Of a stretch of 17,112 nt of DNA, positions 1 through 6,547 are shown in pieces (position 1 is the stretch's first letter; each line of letters opens with the position of its first letter). The position numbers and the translations under genes are program-made. The notes beneath the pieces were generated by a model. The model had not been told where the DNA came from. It did not search any database and was given only the letters and a program-made list of their open reading frames with translations. Source of the stretch: Clostridia bacterium (GTDB taxonomy: Bacteria; Bacillota_A; Clostridia; Oscillospirales; CAG-272); the NCBI GenBank assembly GCA_017472105.1, contig JAFUQY010000301.1:1-17112 (forward strand). Direction: 5' to 3'.

Positions 1-950
1 ACCGTGACAAGTTCCTGGAAGCGGTATCCTCCAATGTTGAAACCGAACTGAAGAAGATCGGTCTGAGACTCATCAACGTCAACGTAACCGACATCACCGA
101 CGAATCCGGCTATATCGTGGCGCTCGGTCAGGAAGCATCCGCAAAGGCGATCAACGATGCGAAGATCTCCGTAGCCGAAGCGGAACGTGCCGGTGCGATC
201 GGTGCTGCGGAAGCCGACAAGGAAAAGAGAATCTCCGTCTCCAAGTCCAACTCCGAAGCGATCACCGGTGAAAACGAAGCAAAGGCAGCGATTGCCGACT
301 CCGACGCAACCAGACGTGAACGCGAAGCGGAAGCAACCAAGAGAGCAACCGCAGCGGAAAACATCCAGAAGGCGAAGGCTCAGGAAGAATCCTACGAAGC
401 ACAGAGAGCGGCAGAAGAAGCGCGTGCTCACTACGAACAGGCGAAGCTCGAAGCCGACGTCATCATCAAGACCGAAATCGAACGCAAGAAGCTCGAGCTT
501 CAGGCAGAAGCGGAAGCCGAACAGATCCGCCGCCGTGCAAAGGGTGAAGCGGACGCTACTCTCATGAAGATGCAGGCAGAAGCGGACGGTATCAAGGCAA
601 TGCTCATGAAGCAGGCGGAAGGTTTTGCGGAACTCGTCAAGTCCGCTGGCGGAAGCTCCGACGATGCGGTTCGTCTCATGATTGCCGACAAGCTCGAAGA
701 AATCACCAGAATTCAGGTCGACGCCATCAAGAATCTCCAGATCGACAAGATCACCGTCTGGGATTCCGGTGCGAAGGGGCAGGACGGAAAGGGAACCACC
801 GCGGATTTCATCTCAGGGCTTTACAAGTCCATTCCTCCGCTTTCCGAAATGTTTGACATGGCAGGCATGAATCTCCCCGGTTACCTCGGCGAAAAGAAGC
901 CGGAAGTGACCGCTCCTGATGTTACGGGTAATACAGACAGCGCAGTCTGA
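1..950 (+). CDS. Flotillin-like SPFH-domain protein, 5' end outside window
   Basis: The reading frame is open from base 3, upstream of the in-frame GTG at 117, so the gene enters from the left and 315 residues are visible. Flotillins are membrane-anchored scaffold proteins of functional membrane microdomains. The visible part starts near the end of the SPFH domain (ELKKIGLRLINVNVTDITD, then GYIVALGQEA), continues into a long Ala/Glu/Lys-rich coiled coil with AEAE and AKGEAD repeats, and ends with the conserved flotillin tail (IDKITVWDSG, then PPLSEMFDMAGMNLPGYLG). The N-terminal membrane anchor is not visible. Codon use is strongly biased (AAG, CTC, TCC, GAA), suggesting high expression. A small membrane-protein gene follows 75 bases downstream on the same strand, possibly co-transcribed, since no clear terminator separates them. 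Family identity is secure; the cellular cargo is unknown. Confidence 0.92.
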   Translation, partial: RDKFLEAVSSNVETELKKIGLRLINVNVTDITDESGYIVALGQEASAKAINDAKISVAEAERAGAIGAAEADKEKRISVSKSNSEAITGENEAKAAIADSDATRREREAEATKRATAAENIQKAKAQEESYEAQRAAEEARAHYEQAKLEADVIIKTEIERKKLELQAEAEAEQIRRRAKGEADATLMKMQAEADGIKAMLMKQAEGFAELVKSAGGSSDDAVRLMIADKLEEITRIQVDAIKNLQIDKITVWDSGAKGQDGKGTTADFISGLYKSIPPLSEMFDMAGMNLPGYLGEKKPEVTAPDVTGNTDSAV

Positions 951-976
951 TATTATACATCATTTTTTAGAAAGGA

Positions 977-1017
977 CCGCCCGAACGGGTTCTCGTAAAA
1001 CCGTATTTGGGCGGAGG
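977..1017 (+). promoter_or_regulatory. Leader hairpin overlapping the ribosome site of the next gene
   Basis: CCGCCC (977-982) is perfectly complementary to GGGCGG (1009-1014), with a smaller internal pairing ACGG (985-988) with CCGT (1001-1004). The 3' arm runs into the Shine-Dalgarno GGAGG (1013-1017) of the gene starting at 1026. It could dampen translation or be a weak processing or termination structure. There is no U-tract after it, so a terminator is unlikely. A regulatory role is inference only. Confidence 0.35.
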
Positions 1018-1025
1018 ACAATCGT

Positions 1026-1727
1026 ATGGCAAAGAAAAAAGCACCCGTTGACAAGAATGCCGCCTTCAAAAACGGCATGAACATTGAGCGCACCAAGCAC
1101 GCCGCTGTGCAGGGCTGTATTCTGCTGGCGTTCCTGTGCGTATGCGCCGTATTCTCGTACATCGTTTCCATGATTCCCGCAGGTCTGTTCGGCGTTGCAA
1201 TCGCAAAGGACAATACCACCAACCAGACCGTTTATGACATCCAGAACATTGTTCTCGCAGTTCTCTGCATCGCGGTCGTCACCATCGGCGGCAATATTTT
1301 CGCAAAGAAAACCGGCGAAGCGGATGCGGAATATGTATTCCGTGAAGGTCTTGAACGCAAGCTGGATATGCGGTATCTGACCATCTCCGTTGTCATTGCG
1401 GCAGTCGCTTATTTCCTGATGTACGCTGTTATCAACATCGATTTCTTTGCCGGCGCGGGACGGTACATCGGTATCTTCCTCACCAGAGCGGAACGCAACA
1501 TCAATGAAGGCATCAAGGTCGGAATCGGACTCCGCACCATCGCCATGCTGATCTGTATGGTATTCATCACTCCCGCACTGTTCAAGGGTGTGAAGGACGG
1601 CTGGAACTCCAAAATGGAAGACCTGACCGACGGTGAAGAGGAAGAAAGACGCAAGGCGGAAGAACGTGCCGCAAGCGAAGCGGAATTCCAGGAAAGAGCC
1701 GCAATCGCCCGCAGAAAGAGAGACTGA
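1026..1727 (+). CDS. Four-helix membrane protein of unknown function, next to flotillin
   Basis: The 233-residue protein starts at ATG 1026 behind GGAGG (1013-1017). I do not recognise a named family. It has a basic N-terminus (MAKKKAPVDK), then four probable membrane segments at roughly residues 28-60, 70-93, 116-141 and 165-188. The last about 40 residues are a highly charged, probably helical cytoplasmic tail (EEEERRKAEERAASEAEF and onward). The position 75 bases behind a flotillin gene on the same strand suggests, but does not prove, a role in the same membrane domain, because SPFH proteins often sit beside a membrane partner. It does not look like NfeD: no serine-protease or OB-fold part is evident. 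The gene is convincing from its start site, membrane pattern and codon use; the function is unknown. Confidence 0.8.
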   Translation: MAKKKAPVDKNAAFKNGMNIERTKHAAVQGCILLAFLCVCAVFSYIVSMIPAGLFGVAIAKDNTTNQTVYDIQNIVLAVLCIAVVTIGGNIFAKKTGEADAEYVFREGLERKLDMRYLTISVVIAAVAYFLMYAVINIDFFAGAGRYIGIFLTRAERNINEGIKVGIGLRTIAMLICMVFITPALFKGVKDGWNSKMEDLTDGEEEERRKAEERAASEAEFQERAAIARRKRD

Positions 1728-1769
1728 TTTTACCTGTCCTCAACTGAAAACGTAACTGAATGAATAATG

Positions 1770-1799
1770 CCCCTTGGATGCGTCAAAACATACAAGGGG
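1770..1799 (+). promoter_or_regulatory. Hairpin whose 3' arm contains the Shine-Dalgarno site
   Basis: CCCCTTG (1770-1776) pairs perfectly with CAAGGGG (1793-1799). After one mismatch the stem continues with ATG (1778-1780) and CAT (1789-1791), leaving an 8-base loop. The 3' arm includes the AAGGGG of the ribosome site for the TTG start at 1808. It may sequester that site or mark an RNA boundary. The following bases are not a clean U-run, so it is a poor intrinsic terminator. Confidence 0.45.
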
Positions 1800-1807
1800 T
1801 GATTTCA

Positions 1808-2221
1808 TTGATACGGAAAACGGAATATGTATGCGTGTTCCTCACCGGCGGGATCGTGTACAGCATGCTGGAAATGCTCTGGCGCGGCTATACTCACTGG
1901 AGCATGACGGTCGCCGGCGGACTTTGCTTTCTGATGATTCATCTGCTCAATCAGCGGATGCATGACCGGGATATCCTTCTGCGCTGCCTCATCGGGTGTC
2001 TCATCATCACGGGAGTGGAATTTTTCGCGGGTGTGATCGTGAATCTGTGGCTGGGACTGGATGTGTGGAACTACTCCGGCATGGCGTACAACCTGCTCGG
2101 ACAGATCTGCCCGGCGTTCTCTCTGATGTGGTTTCTCATCAGCTTTCCCGCGTGCGCTCTGTCGGGACTGTTCCGGAGATTCTTCACCGCACTGGAAAGG
2201 CGCGAGAGAATCCCTGCTTAA
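1808..2221 (+). CDS. CmpB-type putative ABC-transporter membrane protein (PF06541-like)
   Basis: I chose the TTG at 1808 rather than the in-frame ATG at 1760. AAGGGGTGA (1794-1802) is a good ribosome site for the TTG, the ATG has none, and family similarity begins at the TTG (MIRKTEYVCVF). The 137-residue product resembles the 'putative ABC-transporter type IV' (CmpB) family of Clostridia: GGIVYSMLEMLWRGYTHWSM, then GGLCFLMIHLLNQ, ITGVEFFAGVIVNLWLGLDV and LLGQICPAFSLMWFLIS. It has about four membrane helices. No ATPase or substrate-binding gene is next to it, so transport is only a family label. It lies 80 bases behind the previous gene and may share its transcript, subject to the hairpin at 1770-1799. 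Confidence 0.82.
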   Translation: MIRKTEYVCVFLTGGIVYSMLEMLWRGYTHWSMTVAGGLCFLMIHLLNQRMHDRDILLRCLIGCLIITGVEFFAGVIVNLWLGLDVWNYSGMAYNLLGQICPAFSLMWFLISFPACALSGLFRRFFTALERRERIPA

Positions 2222-2237
2222 ACGGGAGAAATCCCGT
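2222..2237 (+). other. Small perfect hairpin with GAAA tetraloop after the CmpB-type gene
   Basis: ACGGGA (2222-2227), GAAA (2228-2231) and TCCCGT (2232-2237) form a 6-bp stem closed by a GNRA tetraloop directly behind the stop codon. No U-run follows, so if it stops or protects the upstream transcript it is not a textbook terminator. Confidence 0.35.
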
Positions 2238-2265
2238 ACATAGAAGCGACGCAACCGAGCTTTGC

Positions 2266-2294
2266 TTGACAAAAGACGGTATGTGCATTACAAT
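2266..2294 (+). promoter_or_regulatory. Near-consensus sigma-A promoter without an obvious protein gene behind it
   Basis: TTGACA (2266-2271), a 17-base spacer and TACAAT (2289-2294) match the vegetative consensus at 11 of 12 positions. The expected start is near 2301. No ORF with a ribosome site follows before the convergent spo0A gene, so the transcript is likely noncoding or antisense to the spo0A 3' end. Confidence 0.65.
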
Positions 2295-2319
2295 GAATAC
2301 AGAAATCCCGGAAAATGAC

Positions 2320-2341
2320 AAAACCCGCGGGGCAGTGCGGG
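2320..2341 (-). terminator. Likely rho-independent terminator of spo0A
   Basis: Read on the minus strand, CCCGC and GCGGG (plus-strand 2337-2341 and 2324-2328) form a 5-bp GC stem with an 8-base loop, followed by TTTT (plus-strand 2320-2323). It lies about 125 bases behind the spo0A stop. A larger alternative stem to 2384 uses the same 3' arm. Confidence 0.45.
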
Positions 2342-2439
2342 CTCGTCATATATGGATTCGGCGGTGCGGGAAAGCCCCCGCGGGCAGGTTCGGCAATTTG
2401 GAAACTGTGGTTCATGCTGTTTCCCACGACCTTCCGCTT

Positions 2440-2479
2440 CGCTGATATTCGTATGCCATTCCGATGTCAGCGGATTTTG
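2440..2479 (+). terminator. Possible terminator of the rightward transcript
   Basis: CGCTGATATT (2440-2449) pairs with GATGTCAGCG (2463-2472), 10 bp including two G-T pairs, followed by GATTTTG. It overlaps the last codon and stop of the convergent spo0A gene. The T-run is short and offset by two bases, so efficiency is doubtful. Confidence 0.35.
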
Positions 2480-3231
2480 TACTGTAATCTCAGATTGTCC
2501 GCGATCATGGCGATGAATTCGCTGTTCGTCGGTTTGCCGCGGCTGTTCTGGATGGTGTAGCCGAAGTAGGAGTTGAGCGTTTCCACGTCTCCTCGGTCCC
2601 ACGCAACCTCAATCGCATGCCGGATTGCACGTTCCACGCGGGAAGTGGTCGTGTCGTACTTCTTGGCAACGGACGGATACAGGATTTTCGTCACCGAATT
2701 GATGATGTCCCCGTCGTGGATCGCCATGAGAATCGCCGTACGGAGGTACTGGTATCCCTTGATGTGCGCGGGAACGCCGATTTTGTGGATGATCTTCGTC
2801 ACCTGCGTCTCAATGTCGTAGTTGAGCTGTGTGTCATCGTTGGTGTCGCCGGGGGTCAGCTTCATCGAACGCCGGTTCTTGAGGATGGTCTCGCATCCGC
2901 TGATGAGCGTTTCGTATTCCACGGGCTTTGCCAGACAGAGCGACGCGCCGCTGCGGTTTGCTTCCATCATCACGGAAGGCGTGTTCACCTGTGTCAGCAG
3001 AACGAAGGATTCTTCCTTCCGTGAACCGCGGATCAGCGCGATGCCGTCCACGCCGTCGAGCCACATATCCGCAATCACAAGATCGAATTTCTCCATATTC
3101 ATAAGCCGCTCGGCTTCCGTTCCGTTTTTGACCGGCGAAACCTTGGCTCCCTTTTCCACAAGAAGCTCGCGCAGCCGTTCCCTGATCTCCCGGTTTTCGT
3201 CCGCAATCAGAATTTTTGAGTCCTTTATCAT
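2467..3231 (-). CDS. spo0A: Spo0A, sporulation master response regulator
   Basis: This 254-residue protein is a DNA-binding response regulator that, once phosphorylated, starts sporulation and controls stationary-phase genes. The N-terminal receiver has the acidic pair D11-E12 (ILIADENRE), the predicted phospho-acceptor D55 (LVIADMW), T80 and K102 (AKPVE). The usual second Asp of the acidic pair is Glu here. The C-terminal domain from about residue 138 is diagnostic: [18 protein letters not shown], then [33 protein letters not shown] and [20 protein letters not shown]. The length is close to other Spo0A proteins. The start ATG (3229-3231) has a GAAAGG-type ribosome site upstream. The promoter at 3297-3325 reads into it and a terminator lies past its end. 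It is divergent from the MutS-like pair. Identity is secure. Confidence 0.97.
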   Translation of the reverse strand: MIKDSKILIADENREIRERLRELLVEKGAKVSPVKNGTEAERLMNMEKFDLVIADMWLDGVDGIALIRGSRKEESFVLLTQVNTPSVMMEANRSGASLCLAKPVEYETLISGCETILKNRRSMKLTPGDTNDDTQLNYDIETQVTKIIHKIGVPAHIKGYQYLRTAILMAIHDGDIINSVTKILYPSVAKKYDTTTSRVERAIRHAIEVAWDRGDVETLNSYFGYTIQNSRGKPTNSEFIAMIADNLRLQYKIR

Positions 3232-3296
3232 TTTCCGTACTCTGCCTTTCTGTATTTATATGTTACTGTAAATTATTACCAACTCACGGTAGCCAT

Positions 3297-3325
3297 ATTT
3301 TACCATAAAACGGAACGAATTGCAA
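3297..3325 (-). promoter_or_regulatory. Sigma-A promoter of spo0A
   Basis: On the minus strand TTGCAA (plus 3320-3325), a 17-base spacer ending in TGG, and TAAAAT (plus 3297-3302) form an extended -10 promoter. The start would be near 3290, giving a leader of about 60 bases before the spo0A ATG. Confidence 0.6.
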
Positions 3326-3373
3326 GACCTGAGCCTGAAGAAATATTACCAAAAATTAGCAGATATTCTTGTC

Positions 3374-3400
3374 AGGAATACACATTGACCTGTCGAATTT
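3374..3400 (+). promoter_or_regulatory. Sigma-H-like promoter with overlapping 0A box
   Basis: AGGAATA (3374-3380), 11 bases, then GTCGAATTT (3392-3400) fits the sigma-H pattern RnAGGAwww-(11-12)-RnnGAATww except for the first R. TGTCGAA (3391-3397), the Spo0A-box heptamer, overlaps the -10. Transcription would start near 3405, just ahead of the GAGGAGG ribosome site (3411-3417) for the gene at 3422. A weak sigma-A alternative is TTGTCA (3369-3374), 18 bases, TCGAAT. Confidence 0.5.
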
Positions 3401-3421
3401 TAAAACTATCGAGGAGGGAAT

Positions 3422-4933
3422 ATGCCTCATAAATCATTGCTGTGGAACAAGCCGCTGACCGAATGCGCATCCATCCCGGAAACCATCCCGCGCAGAACGC
3501 TCGATGACGTGATTCTCACCGGGGATTTCAAGGGAGACACGCTGTCCCTGCTGTGCAAGCCGTGCTCTGCGGAAGAAATCCCGGTGCGTCAGAAGATGAT
3601 CCGGTATGCATCGGAAAAGGAAGAATTCCGCACGATTCTGACGCAGATCCACGCGGAAATCCGTGAACTGAGCCGTTTGTGCGGATTTTTTGACCGATCG
3701 GAGATCGAAGAGGAGCGGATTCTGCTGTTCCTGCCCGTCATGAAGCGGTATTTTGCCCTGACGAAAACCATGACCGCACTGGAAGATTACGACGGCAGAG
3801 CGGGAGAGATCGGCGCATGCTTCCGGAAGATACGTGAAAACGACGCGTTTCTGGCGGCTGAAAAACGGTGCGCCGATATCCTCGCTGTCCGGCAGAGCGG
3901 CATGATGCTGACCGTGTCCGGGTCGAACATTCATGCACACGAATGCACCGCTTCGCTGAAATCAAAACTGGAAGAAATTTACCGCAGGCTGGATATGGAC
4001 GACGCCATTCCGACAGAGAAGCATCCGACCCGCGCGACCCCGTCCGTCGTCATGGGATACACCGGCGTTTACAGGGGATTTCTGGAAACCGCACGGGGAT
4101 TTTACAACGCATACCGCGCCGGATTTCTGGAAGGAGACGGTGATCTTCGCGTGCTGTTCGGGTATGAGAGCGAGATCGCGTTCCTGCTTGAGATCGGTGC
4201 GTATTTCCGCAAGCTCGCGGATGACGGCTACCCGCTGACGTATCCTGCGGTGTCAGAGGAGCGCGAGATGATCCTCACCGGACTGGTCGACGCATCCCTT
4301 GCCAAGCGCGGCGTGAACGGCTCCGGGGTTGTCCCGAATGATGTGCACATGGAGGACAGGGGCGGAGAACGTCTGAATTTCTACATCCTCAGCGGTGCGA
4401 ACGGCGGCGGCAAAACCACATATCTGAGAGCCTGCACCCTCGCCGCGCTGTTTTTCGTCACCGGCTGTCCCGTTGCGGCGCGATCCGGCAGAATGATGGC
4501 GTTTGACAACATTTTTACGCATTTTCCCGCCAATGAGAGCTTCGAGAGCGACGGACGATTCGCAAACGAAACCGCACGCGCGGACGAAATCACGGAGCAG
4601 GCGACAAAAAATTCCTTTGCTGTGTTCAACGAAACCTTTTCGGGAACCGACGAAAAAAAGAGCGAGGAGTATTCCTCTCGTCTCGCACACACCATGGCAA
4701 ATCGCGGAACCTTCGGCATCTACGTGACCCACATCCACTCGCTCACCGGCGGGGACATTCCGACCCTTGCCGCAATGATCGACGAAAACGACGAGAACCG
4801 GCGTACCTACAAAATCCGAAGAGTCGGCGCGACTGCCAGCTCATTTGCGGCGGATATTCTCGAGAAATACGGACTGGACGCGGAGTCTCTTGCAAAGAAA
4901 ATCCGGCTGACGGGAGGTGACAGAAATGTCTGA
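3422..4933 (+). CDS. MutS-like ATPase A (MutS domain V, no mismatch-recognition domain)
   Basis: The 503-residue protein starts at ATG 3422 behind GAGGAGG. The C-terminal third is a MutS-family ABC-type ATPase. Walker A is GANGGGKTT (residues 325-333). A conserved FDNIFTHFPANES stretch follows, then a signature-like segment (DGRFANETARADEI). The Walker B-like motif is FAVFNETFSGTD (399-410) and the terminal histidines are THIHSL (436-441). The N-terminal 300 residues are helical and match only the core/lever region; the domain I mismatch-binding part of true MutS is absent, as is usual for short MutS-like proteins of Clostridia. The Walker B acid pair is Asn403-Glu404 instead of Asp-Glu. The next gene overlaps by 8 bases and encodes a paralogue, so the pair probably makes a heterodimer. 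The role is unknown; DNA binding is family inference. Confidence 0.85.
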   Translation: MPHKSLLWNKPLTECASIPETIPRRTLDDVILTGDFKGDTLSLLCKPCSAEEIPVRQKMIRYASEKEEFRTILTQIHAEIRELSRLCGFFDRSEIEEERILLFLPVMKRYFALTKTMTALEDYDGRAGEIGACFRKIRENDAFLAAEKRCADILAVRQSGMMLTVSGSNIHAHECTASLKSKLEEIYRRLDMDDAIPTEKHPTRATPSVVMGYTGVYRGFLETARGFYNAYRAGFLEGDGDLRVLFGYESEIAFLLEIGAYFRKLADDGYPLTYPAVSEEREMILTGLVDASLAKRGVNGSGVVPNDVHMEDRGGERLNFYILSGANGGGKTTYLRACTLAALFFVTGCPVAARSGRMMAFDNIFTHFPANESFESDGRFANETARADEITEQATKNSFAVFNETFSGTDEKKSEEYSSRLAHTMANRGTFGIYVTHIHSLTGGDIPTLAAMIDENDENRRTYKIRRVGATASSFAADILEKYGLDAESLAKKIRLTGGDRNV

Positions 4934-6497
4934 CAGACTGACAATTTTATGGAACAAGCCCCGCGGTGTGCTCTCGCGTGAAGAAAAAGACGCAGGCATG
5001 GCAGTGATTCAGGACTTGCAGATTGACCGTGCCTTCCGCCGCATCTGCCCCGACACCATGCTCCGCGAAGCGTTTCTCTCCGTTCTGCTGACGCCGCTGA
5101 CGGATGAAAACGAAATCGCCGCGCGTGTGAAGGTTGTACAGGAATTTGCTGAAAAGCCCGCACTGCTTGACAGGCTGACCGAGCTGATCCGGCGGCTGAT
5201 GATGGTGAAAAATTCGTGGGATTCCGAGCGGTCACGGCTGTTTGCATCGCGCAGAGTGAATCCGCAGGACAAGAGTCTGCTTCTGTGGACGTCCCGCGAA
5301 ACACTGGTGCTGACCGCGCATTTCGTCCGCATCGCGCTGATGAACATCCGGGAGATCCACGAAACGCTGAACATGTTCGGTGCGGTCGACGGATGGCTCG
5401 GACGGCTGAAAAACGCGGCATACCCGATCGGAGCGTCGCTTGATACGGATGAGCTGATCGCGCTGTGTGAAAAGCTGGAGAAGCATCTCGCAAACGCGCA
5501 TACGTACGAAATCGAATTCGACTGTGACGACGAGCTGCGGATCACGGCACCGTTCCTGCGGGAATTCAGGTTCATCCGCGTGGCAGAAAAACAGCAGAAG
5601 AAAGGCAAAAATCCGCTTCTGTCCCTGTTTGACAAGTCTTCGAAGCAGGATACCACAGCGGAAAAGAAAGCGGAAACCGAAGTTCTGCCGGAAATGGACG
5701 TGCCGATCCCGGGCATGGAGCTGGAATGGGGACTGGAAACCTCCGCCAAAGCCGTGCAGGAGCTTGACCGGTATCTGACATCATTCCTGCGCACCCTGAT
5801 CGACAAATTCAGCGGACTGGAGGAAGAGTTGTACTTCTGCAAGGCAGTCCTGATGCACATCGACCGGCTCGCGGAGCGGAACGTGAAGGTCATCTTCCCG
5901 GAGTTCCTCCCGGCGGAAGAAAATACGCTGGTGATGAAGGAGCTGTCCGACCTGCTTCTGCTGACCGAGAGCATGAGCGTGCTGTCCGTGGTGCCGAACG
6001 ATGTGTCCTGCATCGGCGAAGGCTCGGGTACGCTCGTCACCGGAAAGAACAACAGCGGCAAGACCGTCTATCTGCGCTCCATCGGAACGGCGGTGCTTCT
6101 CGCGCAGTGCGGACTCCCGATTCCGGCACAGTCTGCGGTCATCAGCGTCCGCCAGGCGGTCTACACCACATTCGCAAAAGCGGAAGGAGAGCTGGTTCCG
6201 CTGTCATCCGCCGGACGATTCGAGGAAGAAGTGGCACAGCTGGCGTCGATCCTCGCTCAGGTCAGACCGGGCTCGCTTCTTCTGCTGAACGAAACCTTCC
6301 AGACCACGGCATACGACGAAGGTGCGGACGGCATGTACCACATTCTCGCGTATCTTTCGTCCATCGGCTGCGGATTTATCTTTGTCACGCACCTGATGAA
6401 GCTGAAGGAGCTGTATAAAGGGCGCACGGACATCCGCATCATGAAAACGAGCGATGACCCGAGAACGCGGTATAAACTGAATATCGAATCCAATTAA
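4926..6497 (+). CDS. MutS-like ATPase B, paralogue of its upstream neighbour
   Basis: I start at ATG 4926, 8 bases behind GGGAGG (4912-4917); the in-frame GTG at 4917 would lie within that ribosome site. The 523-residue protein has Walker A GKNNSGKTV (373-381), a Walker B-like LLLLNETFQTT (451-461) and THLMKL (488-493). As in its partner, the Walker B Asp is Asn (N455) and the Glu (E456) is kept. Both proteins begin with the same LWNKP motif, which points to tandem duplication or a shared contact. A Lys-rich linker at about 221-250 (EKQQKKGKNP) interrupts the helical middle. Overlap with the upstream gene indicates translational coupling. It ends at the bidirectional terminator. It is a MutS-family ATPase, not a canonical mismatch repair MutS or MutS2: there is no Smr or domain I. 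Confidence 0.83.
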   Translation: MSDRLTILWNKPRGVLSREEKDAGMAVIQDLQIDRAFRRICPDTMLREAFLSVLLTPLTDENEIAARVKVVQEFAEKPALLDRLTELIRRLMMVKNSWDSERSRLFASRRVNPQDKSLLLWTSRETLVLTAHFVRIALMNIREIHETLNMFGAVDGWLGRLKNAAYPIGASLDTDELIALCEKLEKHLANAHTYEIEFDCDDELRITAPFLREFRFIRVAEKQQKKGKNPLLSLFDKSSKQDTTAEKKAETEVLPEMDVPIPGMELEWGLETSAKAVQELDRYLTSFLRTLIDKFSGLEEELYFCKAVLMHIDRLAERNVKVIFPEFLPAEENTLVMKELSDLLLLTESMSVLSVVPNDVSCIGEGSGTLVTGKNNSGKTVYLRSIGTAVLLAQCGLPIPAQSAVISVRQAVYTTFAKAEGELVPLSSAGRFEEEVAQLASILAQVRPGSLLLLNETFQTTAYDEGADGMYHILAYLSSIGCGFIFVTHLMKLKELYKGRTDIRIMKTSDDPRTRYKLNIESN

Positions 6498-6499
6498 CG

Positions 6500-6547
6500 A
6501 AAAACGCGGGCACTCCGTCAAACTGACAGAATGTCCGCGTGATTTTT
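6500..6547. terminator. Bidirectional rho-independent terminator
   Basis: ACGCGGGCA (6504-6512) pairs with TGTCCGCGT (6532-6540). A-run 6500-6504 lies on the left and T-run 6543-6547 on the right, so the stem ends in a U-run when read either way. It serves the MutS-like pair on the plus strand and mtaB on the minus strand, whose TAA stop (6546-6548) overlaps it. Confidence 0.85.

Larger units (their letters stand above)
2301..2479 (+). ncRNA. Candidate structured small RNA of about 180 nt, unassigned family
   Basis: The interval runs from the predicted start behind the promoter at 2266-2294 to the T-run after the hairpin at 2440-2472. Inside are strong pairings: CCCGCGGGG (2324-2332) with CCCCGCGGG (2376-2384), and a competing GCGGG (2366-2370) with CCCGC (2377-2381). 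Another is GGAAAC (2400-2405) with GTTTCC (2419-2424). I looked for signatures of 6S RNA, SRP RNA, tmRNA, RNase P and common riboswitches and did not find one. The size resembles 6S RNA, but I cannot show the long end-to-end helix and central bubble. It is transcribed toward spo0A and overlaps its 3' end by a few bases. An untranslated antisense transcript is the main alternative. Confidence 0.35.

Noticed and set aside
1760..1807. ATG at 1760 as start of the CmpB-type gene
   Set aside because: There is no ribosome site upstream, and the extra 16 residues lie over the hairpin; similarity to the family starts at the TTG at 1808.
2301..2479. Assignment of the candidate RNA as 6S, SRP RNA, tmRNA or a known riboswitch
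   Set aside because: Size suits 6S, but no long terminal helix with central bubble was found, the SRP GGAAGGAAGCAG-type loop is absent, and no tmRNA or riboswitch consensus was seen.
5009..6061. 350-codon Ser-rich minus-strand frame opposite the second MutS-like gene
   Set aside because: The Ser/Arg-rich composition is what reverse-complemented Glu/Leu-rich coding DNA gives; it is a shadow of a supported gene.
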